From Phormidesmis priestleyi BC1401 (lineage in GTDB: Bacteria; Cyanobacteriota; Cyanobacteriia; Leptolyngbyales; Leptolyngbyaceae): a stretch of DNA of 56,001 nt. The stretch is taken from assembly GCF_001650195.1 (NCBI RefSeq), contig NZ_LXYR01000034.1, positions 1 to 56,001 on the forward strand, given 5' to 3'. A program made the position numbers and the translations under genes. Below the pieces are notes generated by a model. That model was not told where the DNA came from, did no database searches, and worked only from the letters and a program-made list of their open reading frames with translations. Below, piece by piece: positions 49,673-56,001 of this stretch (position 1 is the stretch's first letter; every line of letters begins with the position of its first letter).

Positions 49673-49739
49673 TCAAAAATGGGATTTTGTTGAACTTCTC
49701 CCCCTTTTGGAGGGATTTTGAGCGTTTGCAGATACGCCC
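49613..49739. mobile_element. MITE-like inverted repeat overlapping the 3' end of the replication gene
   Basis: The left end GGGCTATCTGCAAACTCCG and the right end, read on the other strand, GGGCGTATCTGCAAACGC are nearly the same, with further complementary stretches inside. The element is about 127 bp and non-coding apart from supplying the last residues and stop of the replication protein reading frame. Confidence 0.65.
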
Positions 49740-52700
49740 TGAGCAGAATCCTCCCTCTTCCAATCTCGCATCGCTTCAAGGGGCGGCTCGCCGATGTTAA
49801 ACCGCTTTGCTTCAAAGCTCAAAAGCGTGGTAGTAGGATTCTGGCTTTGATCTTCCCCCTGAGTAGAAGAAGATAACGCAAGGGGCGGATCACTCATTCC
49901 CACGGCACTTTCTAATCGGTGTCGCCGCTCTGCTCGCTTCTGGAGAATCGTTTTGACCTTTTCCCAGTGCGCTTGATCGAGTCGATAGCACCACCTGCCT
50001 TTGCCATTCTCACGCACATAGCGCCGCGTAAACTTAATGCCGAGTTGGCTCAGCAGCTGGTGAATGATTTGAACGTTTGACATGCGGGGCACGATCGAAA
50101 AGCGCAGCGCTAATTTGATATCGCTAGCACACCGTCGCGCTAAGTCTGCCCGTGACGAGATTGCGTCGTCGTCCCCAAACCATTCATTCCCCGCTGCTGC
50201 CCACTCTAGAAACGCAAGTAGCCCCAGTCCTTGTCGAGCCCTCAGCCGCATCGCTGCCCCTGAGAGATCCCACGGCGTATTGCCTTGGTTCCAGGTGTTT
50301 TGTTTCTCTAACCCTTTCAGCGTGCGCTCGGTCGCCAGCTCTGGATGCAGCAGCGCTTCTAGCTCTATAATCTCGGCACGGCGTTTGCCCTCACCGTCCC
50401 ACAGCACCTCTTCTGTCGTTAACGCTTCAGGCGATAGACCATAAAAGTCTGCCAGCCAGAGTCGAGCCAGCGCCGTTTGTTCTGCTGGGGTCAAAGACAT
50501 CTTTTCTGCTTTCTCTTGAAGCATCAACACGTCTGTGTAGGTGAGCACTTCCGCCGCCACTAACGATTCTGCGGCTTGCAGCCGCACGAGGGAACGCACT
50601 GATCTTAGCCGCTCTTTGATGACCTGGTTCGCTTTGCGCTTGATTACCGAGACGCGATTGCCTTCATGCTTCAATCGCACGACCAGTGCCGCACGTAGAT
50701 GAACCATGCTGCGATTCTGCTCCACGCTGATCTGGCTGTACACCTCCACATGCGGATTCTCGCTCCACGCATAGCTATCCAGCCCCTTCGTCGGATCGAC
50801 TACATCCGGGCGCAAGCTCGAGCGAATCAAGCGCACCGTCGTCGTGGTGCGCCGCTCTAAGTCATGACGGAACGCCTTGAGCGTGGTGGCTTGACTCACC
50901 TGGGCAAAATTACGACCTGTGGGAGCACACCAAACCCGTCGCTCTACCGGTTCTCGCAGGCGCACCAGGATCTGAGCCATATCCGCGTCATTGAGCGAGA
51001 CCCCCATGAAGATGCCATAGACTCGTTGAAACACCCCTTGGATTTCAGCGGACAGACCCGTTGCGACCGAGGGCGTGCAGAGAATCACTTTCACGCCCGC
51101 CTTCTGTAGTTGAGGAATGAAAGCATCCGGCGCTTTCATAAACGCCTGCTCGAACTCCCCACCGCTGGTATCGGAGTTGATGTTGAACACCTTCTGACCC
51201 GTTACCTCTGTGATCAACTGCTCCAGGGTCTTCGCCAATGCCTTCGAGTCGGTCGCGACCCAAATCATTTTGCCAAGTTCAAGTCCCTCGATGTCCTCCA
51301 TCATGTCAGCAACGATCGCGGAGCGATCAGGGGACTCGTAGACGATTGCTGAGTAGCCGACGGGCGTGTAGTCATTGCGAATTAGAAAGACCGGAGTCTC
51401 GTCACCTCGCAGTTTGCGGAGGTAGCTCAGCGTGGCATCGTCTAAGTCAGCATCAGCCAGAATGACACGACCTGCCACCCTGAGCAGTTCCTCCAAACGT
51501 GCCAGCAGCGCCGGACGCTTGCCATTTTGGTTGCAGATGGACGATTCGATCAGACAGCGCACCAACTGTACCGCTTCATCCAGCACTAAGTCGCAGCCTT
51601 GAAACTGGTCAGGGTTGATCGCCAGCAGGGAGGGCAAACACGTCGTGATGCGAGTGGCATAACCAGAGGCACTAATATAGGTGCCTTTCGCCCTGTCGAG
51701 ATCACCCCGATAGTGTGCGGCTCTGCCTTCTTGATCAGTAAGTCGTTCTGCCAGGTTGCGGGCTAAGGAGATGAGGTTCGTGACGGCAAGGAGTTTGGGC
51801 GAGTCTTGGGTTAGCGCCGCAATCAGCTTGGTTTTCTCAGTGCCTTTGGCAGACTTAAGAGCGACGATTCCGGTTTGAGGAATCGATGAGCGATGCAACT
51901 GCGTCAAGCGAGCCATGTTAACTCGCAGCGTTGGCTTCCAGGTCAGCTTGCCCTCCAGCCGATTCCAAATCGACCACTCTTCTAGCGGTAGCGCCTGAGC
52001 CAGTGCCGCTTCCCATACTTCAGCGCCGCCGTTCACAATCAGATCATCGACCCCTTTGCCTAGCTTGCCATCCCACTGAGCGATCGTCACGGTGCAGCCA
52101 GCTGCTGAGAGTAGTCCTCCCAACCGACCAAGTGCCGCGTTGACGCGATGCCGGGTGGCGGCTTTCTCGTCTTGGTCAAAGGCAAGCGCAATAGAACGAC
52201 CCAGAACCGCAAAGCGTTGCAGGTCTACAATCAGCTCGGGCTGGAGCTTGTGAATCTTCTCGCCGGCGATGCGATCGTAGACTAAGCAGCCCCCATCAAC
52301 TCCATAGAGGGCGAGCGCCACATAGCCCTGAGTGAGAAGCGAAAGCGCTTTCTTGCCGCCCTCGGTCAAGACAATATTGATCTGAGGAAGGTGCTGCACC
52401 CACTCCCAGAAGGACTGAGTTTCGATGGGGGTGACGATCAATGAGCCATTGCCACGAGTTAGTTCTGTACCTACCTCGAACGATAAAGAACGATTCGGTT
52501 CAGCTTTGCCGAAGAAATAAGGAATGAATCCTCTCAGCCCGCTCTTGAGCGTGAATTGTCCCCTTGCCGAAGCGGCTTGCACCCAAGTTGGGAGGGCATG
52601 GGTCACGCCAAAGCGTCTGGCAACCGCTACCCAGGTCTGAACCGTGACTGCTGGTAGAAAAGCGCGTGCTCCCTGACCCACGGGAGTCTCATACTTGCGG

Positions 52701-53086
52701 GGTTTTCCCTTCTTCTTGTCCCAGAGGGGACGGGCGAGTTTCGCTTGCCAAGTGGAGCCGTCTTCATTCTCAAAGAGGGCAGCATATTGGGTTGTATGCG
52801 CCTGGTGAGGAAATCGACTGCGCTGCCAGCCGAGGGCTTCGTGAATCGGGTAATCGACTTCTCCCCCTGGCAGTAGCTCAACATCGCTGATCAGAGTGAC
52901 GGCAGCTTGATAGAGAGATGGAGAGATGGCGCTGCCTTTGCAGCACTCTTGCTGCATCTGTCGATGAAACTGATCCAGTGTCAGACTGGACTCAATCGGT
53001 GGAGCGGCTGAACTGGGACGACTGCCGACCGGTTGAGTAGGGGAAATAAAGGGTTGTTGCAGGGTCGCGATCGGGGAGGGACTCAT
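49673..53086 (-). CDS. CyRepA1-type plasmid replication protein (DUF3854 + helicase)
   Basis: A 1137-residue protein of the cyanobacterial plasmid replication family. A TOPRIM-like DUF3854 domain is seen at about 240-350 (INIVLTEGGKKALSLLTQG with the acidic Glu, and IALAFDQDEKA with Asp-x-Asp). The C-terminal half is helicase-like: LKSAKGTEKTKLI at about 415-427 stands where the Walker A GTGKT is expected, VLDEAVQLV (about 500) is the DEAD-like box, and VILCTPSVATGLSAEIQG a later motif. Ser/Pro-rich linkers frame it. The Gly-to-Glu change in Walker A is unusual. The last ~25 residues are read from an inserted MITE. It marks the replicon's origin region. Confidence 0.88.
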   Translation of the reverse strand: MSPSPIATLQQPFISPTQPVGSRPSSAAPPIESSLTLDQFHRQMQQECCKGSAISPSLYQAAVTLISDVELLPGGEVDYPIHEALGWQRSRFPHQAHTTQYAALFENEDGSTWQAKLARPLWDKKKGKPRKYETPVGQGARAFLPAVTVQTWVAVARRFGVTHALPTWVQAASARGQFTLKSGLRGFIPYFFGKAEPNRSLSFEVGTELTRGNGSLIVTPIETQSFWEWVQHLPQINIVLTEGGKKALSLLTQGYVALALYGVDGGCLVYDRIAGEKIHKLQPELIVDLQRFAVLGRSIALAFDQDEKAATRHRVNAALGRLGGLLSAAGCTVTIAQWDGKLGKGVDDLIVNGGAEVWEAALAQALPLEEWSIWNRLEGKLTWKPTLRVNMARLTQLHRSSIPQTGIVALKSAKGTEKTKLIAALTQDSPKLLAVTNLISLARNLAERLTDQEGRAAHYRGDLDRAKGTYISASGYATRITTCLPSLLAINPDQFQGCDLVLDEAVQLVRCLIESSICNQNGKRPALLARLEELLRVAGRVILADADLDDATLSYLRKLRGDETPVFLIRNDYTPVGYSAIVYESPDRSAIVADMMEDIEGLELGKMIWVATDSKALAKTLEQLITEVTGQKVFNINSDTSGGEFEQAFMKAPDAFIPQLQKAGVKVILCTPSVATGLSAEIQGVFQRVYGIFMGVSLNDADMAQILVRLREPVERRVWCAPTGRNFAQVSQATTLKAFRHDLERRTTTTVRLIRSSLRPDVVDPTKGLDSYAWSENPHVEVYSQISVEQNRSMVHLRAALVVRLKHEGNRVSVIKRKANQVIKERLRSVRSLVRLQAAESLVAAEVLTYTDVLMLQEKAEKMSLTPAEQTALARLWLADFYGLSPEALTTEEVLWDGEGKRRAEIIELEALLHPELATERTLKGLEKQNTWNQGNTPWDLSGAAMRLRARQGLGLLAFLEWAAAGNEWFGDDDAISSRADLARRCASDIKLALRFSIVPRMSNVQIIHQLLSQLGIKFTRRYVRENGKGRWCYRLDQAHWEKVKTILQKRAERRHRLESAVGMSDPPLALSSSTQGEDQSQNPTTTLLSFEAKRFNIGEPPLEAMRDWKREDSAQGVSANAQNPSKRGRSSTKSHF

Positions 53087-53424
53087 GGCTGCACCTCCAG
53101 GTGAGCGCGATCGCTTGAAAAATGGGCAGCGAAACCGAAGATGAGTGCTGCCCGTCCAAGAGTCTGTGAAGTTCCTGCCACGAAGTAGCTAGCACTGATC
53201 TGAAGTGCATGAAAGAAGTGATGAGTCAGCATGATTCTCTGTTTTTTAGGGGTAAAAACAGAGACAAAGAGCAATTGGGACCGACTCATTGAGTCAGCCA
53301 AACAGTAGATTCAAGGATGAATTTACTCAAGATTTAAAGCTCTCCGTCCCTTGTGTGGAGGGAGGGGAAGAGAGCCATGTCCTGGTATGACTTAAAACTT
53401 CTCCAAAATAAGCAACAGGAAGTG

Positions 53425-53454
53425 TTGCCATCTGGGGTAAATAAACCATACTAT
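53425..53454 (+). promoter_or_regulatory. Sigma-70-like promoter
   Basis: TTGCCA at 53425-53430 and TACTAT at 53449-53454 are separated by 18 bases. No coding gene follows on this strand, which points to a non-coding transcript. Confidence 0.4.
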
Positions 53455-53460
53455 AGACAT

Positions 53461-53579
53461 GGCACGTTGGGAGACCTAACAAGCGCCGTCCAAAGCATCA
53501 AGTTAGCGTCCCCGCCCCTCTTATTCAAACTAAATATTTAGCCTTCAAAGCCCTTTCTGTATCAGCAGTGAGGGTTTTT
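53461..53579 (+). ncRNA. Candidate small RNA near the replication gene
   Basis: About 119 bases run from a promoter-like sequence to an imperfect hairpin (CCCTTTCTG pairing with CAGTGAGGG, 53551-53574) followed by TTTTT. Plasmids often control replication with a small RNA near rep. However, this one lies upstream of and divergent from rep rather than antisense to it. The call rests only on position and the two signals. Confidence 0.3.
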
Positions 53580-53593
53580 GGCTTCTAGGGTTC

Positions 53594-53806
53594 CTAGAAC
53601 ATTGGGTTAACTCCTTTCGCTTCAAGTGGGAAAACTGAGTGGATCATAGAATGTCCTACACTGCGGTGAAGTGAGTCTAAGTGTACCAGGACATTTTCTC
53701 TGATCAAGGCTCGATCCATAACAAATATTTCTGTATTTTCGTCGAGTGAGCGCGAAGCAATCGGACGCATGTTGGACAAGGGTTGAGTGGTTAGATAGTG
53801 CTTCAC
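53594..53806 (-). CDS. Hypothetical 70-aa protein downstream of Uma2
   Basis: Unrecognised. It starts with GTG three bases after the Uma2 stop, behind a purine-rich AGAGG, so it may be translated with it. ASRSLDENTEIFVMDRALIRENVLVHLDSL is the most structured part, with a β-strand/helix look. Confidence 0.35.
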   Translation of the reverse strand: MKHYLTTQPLSNMRPIASRSLDENTEIFVMDRALIRENVLVHLDSLHRSVGHSMIHSVFPLEAKGVNPMF

Positions 53807-53809
53807 CCT

Positions 53810-54343
53810 TTACCTCTTTGCGTTGAACACTTGCTCAACCGTCAATTGCAACGCTTGGAACTGAGACTGGAGGGTTTGGCTTCCAGCATAGTCTCGTTCC
53901 TCATACAGACCCGACACCAGCGTTAGAACAGTCACCTTGCTCGCCTGTGGATTGATGATCCAATGCTCCGAGATGCCCCTGGCTGCGTACTCAGAGCGTT
54001 TGTACCGATAATTTCGGTCCTCGTTCTGAGGCATCTCTCGGGTGATTGTGCCTCGGCGGTCTCCTAACGCGGCAGCGAGTTCTTCACTCAGGACCATCAA
54101 GTCTGGGAGTCGAGTTTTTGCTCTAGCGCCCGACACTTCAATCTCGGTGTCTTTATGACAAATGAGGTCAAAGGGAATCAATTGGGCGAGTTCTAGCGCC
54201 AGAAAAAAAGAGATTCGAGAATTAATGCGCCCTCCAGGTGGCATGGCGACTAGCTCCCCGTCAATCAATTCATAGGGAGTATCTGTCCCATCGTCGTGGG
54301 CGAGATACTCTTCAAACGTCAGTTTCTTCGTTCCAATCGTCAT
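53810..54343 (-). CDS. Uma2 family endonuclease (plasmid maintenance end)
   Basis: A 177-residue Uma2 protein with the family's opening LTFEEYLAHDDGTDTPYELIDGELVAMPPG, the active Asp in RLPDLMVLSEEL and, at the end, GISEHWIINPQASKVTVL. It is the third Uma2 gene in the window and is diverged from the other two. It follows a small ribbon-helix-helix gene by 12 bases; that pairing resembles a regulator/effector or toxin-antitoxin-like operon, though Uma2 proteins have not been shown to be toxins. Confidence 0.88.
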   Translation of the reverse strand: MTIGTKKLTFEEYLAHDDGTDTPYELIDGELVAMPPGGRINSRISFFLALELAQLIPFDLICHKDTEIEVSGARAKTRLPDLMVLSEELAAALGDRRGTITREMPQNEDRNYRYKRSEYAARGISEHWIINPQASKVTVLTLVSGLYEERDYAGSQTLQSQFQALQLTVEQVFNAKR

Positions 54344-54355
54344 TGAGATCGCCTC

Positions 54356-54541
54356 CTACTGACCTTTGTCCTCGCTGGCAGAAGTTTTTTGCTTTTGCTC
54401 CTCCCATTGCTTAGCTGCATCCTGACAGATGGCATAAACCATGTTGCTCAGGGTTCTATGCTGTTCGTCTGCCATTCTTTCTAGCTTTTGCCTGAGTTCC
54501 TCATCAGCTAGAAAGCTGATTCTAGGGTGCTTCGTCGGCAT
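54356..54541 (-). CDS. Ribbon-helix-helix (CopG/Arc-like) DNA-binding protein
   Basis: 61 residues from ATG 54541 (MPTKHPRISFLADEELRQKLERMA). RISFLADEELRQKLERMADEQHRTLSNMVYAI has the β-strand plus two helices of CopG/Arc repressors. The 27 residues of the upstream extension are not family-like. It probably represses its own operon with the Uma2 gene. The GTACCC and AGTACTT-like sequences around 54560-54575 may be operator, but this is only a guess. Confidence 0.75.
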   Translation of the reverse strand: MPTKHPRISFLADEELRQKLERMADEQHRTLSNMVYAICQDAAKQWEEQKQKTSASEDKGQ

Positions 54542-54795
54542 AGGGGTACTGAAATCTTCAGAACTTAGTACCCAATTGTGCCTTAAAAGCTTTGTAAGAA
54601 GTAGATTAAAGCGTGAGTGCATCGTTAGTTCATCACTTAGATAAAAAGTGCTGAACCTATGCTACCATGCGTTCATGAAAAGAGCAGCTAGAGAACAGTT
54701 CACGAACACGGAACTTTGCGCCTAGTTTTGCCTCGAACAGCTTTCAACCTAGACAGCCCCATGCTTTGACCTACTTTTTAGGAGAAATTAGCTCC

Positions 54796-55671
54796 ATGAT
54801 CACCAGCCGAATGGCATCCCCTCTGGGGCTCCCCAACGAACAGACCCCGACCCTTGACCTCAAACGGCAAATCGTGGTCTTCGATGGCGGCAACCGCGCC
54901 CTCAAATGGATCGACCCAGACCATCAACCTCGCATAATTCCCGCCTTCATCAAGTCCTTCGAGCCAGGGTTTGATGACCCCACACCCGACGACCACAGCA
55001 TCGTCATCAGCACTGGAAATGATCACTTCTGTCTCGGTGCCGTCGCTCGCGACATGAAAGGCACCCCGGTCTTTCAAGACAACAAATGTGAGCTGGCGAA
55101 AAAGCTCGTTCTCGCCGCCCTCGAACCTCACTCCGGCAACAGCGCCGTGACGATCGACCGCCTAGTGATTGCCCTGCCCAACAGCCGCAATTCCACCGAC
55201 CTCGCAGACCTCAAGCAGATTGAAGGCACTCACCAGTTTACCCGCAACGGACAACGGATCACCGCTGTCGTGCATCACGTGCAGCCGATCGACGAAACCC
55301 AAGCTGCCTATAGCTTTGCTATGAAGCGCGATCTGTATCGCAGCAAACGCCAGCTGAATGGCGTTTTAGATCTGGGCGGCGGCACTGGCATCGGCAGACT
55401 CTACAGCGTGGGCGGTTCCTTGATTCGTGAAGCCGATGCGATTCTCCCCGGCACCTATGACCTCGCGCGACGCATCAGCGCTCGCATCACCCCGCAACTG
55501 GTCAACAGCCCTGACCTCTCCCAGATCATGGACGGCATTGAACGACAAGACTTTACCCTGGGCACCAGCGGCGTTCAGTTTCAAGACGCGTTTGACCTGT
55601 GTCGTGAGCAGTGGCTCTCTGACCGGTTGTGTCGCAAAAATAGTAAGGTAGGGAAGCTTAATTTTTTCTAG
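54796..55671 (+). pseudogene. Actin-like (ParM/Alp-type) plasmid segregation protein, C-terminus truncated by an IS
   Basis: The frame encodes an actin-fold ATPase: VVFDGGNRALKW (Asp30, phosphate-1 loop) and VLDLGGGTGIGR (Asp192, phosphate-2 loop). VIALPNSRN and VHHVQPIDETQAAYSFAM lie between them. ATG 54796 is chosen because AGGAGA sits ten bases upstream, and an earlier TTG (54766) lies before that Shine-Dalgarno. Sequence runs normally to EQWLSDRL (about 55624), then changes to CRKNSKVGKLNFF, which belongs to the IS end. The last helix region is therefore lost. In related plasmids such proteins form filaments that push plasmids apart; whether this copy works is doubtful. Confidence 0.8.
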
Positions 55672-56001
55672 CCTTGCTCTAAATGACGACTGACTCTCTG
55701 TTCAAATGGCGGCACTTCTTGCCCGAAATCATCGTGTTGAATGTGCGGTGGTATTGCCGCTATCCTCTGAGCTACCGGGATTTGGAAGAAATGATGGCAG
55801 AGCGAGGAGTGGAAGTGGATCATTCCACCCTCAATCGTTGGGTGCTGAAATTTGCCCCTGAACTGGACAAACGCATTCGACCGTTCTTGAATCCCACGAA
55901 TGACGGGTGCGACCTCTATTTGATACTATTAGAGGGCAACGGAAAAGCCGTATTGATTCAGTTTGTTCCAGAATTGATCCCAACGCGTTGAGGTCAAGAC
56001 C
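55625..56001 (+). mobile_element. IS6-family (IS26-like) element, left end and start of transposase, runs out of window
   Basis: GGTTGTGTCGCAAA at 55625 resembles the terminal repeat of IS6-type elements (GGxxCTGTTGCAAA). The transposase gene begins 58 bases further on. The rest is outside the window or missing. Confidence 0.6.
55683..55991 (+). pseudogene. IS6-family transposase, degenerate
   Basis: FKWRHFLPEIIVLNVRWYCRYPLSYRDLEEMMAERG and VDHSTLNRWVLKFAPELDKRIRPFLNPTND are the standard N-terminal part of IS6/IS26-type transposases. The expected catalytic segment (W-x-V-D-E-T-Y) is replaced by GCDLYLILLEGNGKA and the frame ends at 55991, so the first catalytic Asp is not seen. The copy is therefore probably dead or frameshifted. 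Confidence 0.75.

Larger units (their letters stand above)
53087..53593. other. Region upstream of the replication gene, with candidate small RNA
   Basis: About 500 bases between the replication gene start and a minus-strand small gene. It contains a promoter-like pair and a terminator-like hairpin for a plus-strand transcript (53461-53579). No iterons were noticed. Short frames here (for example 53353-53541) lack plausible products. Confidence 0.4.

Overview
The window looks like part of a plasmid, or a plasmid-derived island, from a cyanobacterium. The HIP1 octamer GCGATCGC recurs throughout. A CyRepA1-type replication protein (49673-53086), a ParA/ParB pair preceded by palindromic sites (36734-38497) and an actin-like ParM-type gene (54796-55671) are typical plasmid genes, and most recognisable genes are cyanobacterial families (Uma2, XisI, COX-like haem peroxidase, tubulin-like GTPase). 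A filamentous Leptolyngbya/Nostoc-type host is an inference, not something seen directly.

Layout. 1-7.3 kb: the 3' end of a repeat protein, two MITE/inverted-repeat landmarks, a Tat-exported alpha/beta hydrolase, catalase-peroxidase katG, a glutathione S-transferase and a deleted IS5-type element. 7.5-12.5 kb: a three-gene plus-strand module of a small XRE regulator, a 1115-aa tubulin/FtsZ-superfamily GTPase and a zinc-ribbon, membrane-anchored PstS-like binding protein. 12.5-16.8 kb: a resolvase remnant, a GNAT acetyltransferase, a nucleoside deaminase, a COX-like haem peroxidase broken by a MITE, a RelE-type toxin remnant, and three 32-bp palindromes in front of a 110-aa gene. 17.2-34.0 kb (minus): a complete pglW-pglX-pglY-pglZ set, i.e. 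a BREX type 2/Pgl phage-defence operon, with Uma2-XisI, MntA-HepT and a second Uma2 gene between the core genes. The usual type 2 partners brxD and brxHI are not in the window. 34.0-36.7 kb: a graveyard of a DUF1016 nuclease fragment, a near-intact IS5-type element, another transposase remnant and a dead YgjP-like metallopeptidase. 36.7-38.5 kb: the parAB partition locus. 38.6-49.3 kb (minus): two sacsin-like Bergerat-fold ATPase genes followed by a SNF2/RapA-type helicase. I cannot assign this operon to a named defence system, and it is the best candidate here for something undescribed. Its second ATPase gene carries an apparent frameshift and an in-frame TGA. 49.6-56 kb: the replication gene, a candidate small RNA, a ribbon-helix-helix/Uma2 pair, the ParM-like gene and an IS6-type transposase that truncates it.

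How it fits together. One stretch combines plasmid maintenance (replication, ParAB, ParM-like, a toxin-antitoxin pair), at least one recognised anti-phage system (Pgl/BREX-2), one candidate system (sacsin-like ATPases plus helicase) and a second uncharacterised module (tubulin-like GTPase plus PstS-like protein). Much of the rest is transposon debris. This is the pattern of a defence island on a plasmid. No tRNA, rRNA or CRISPR array was seen.
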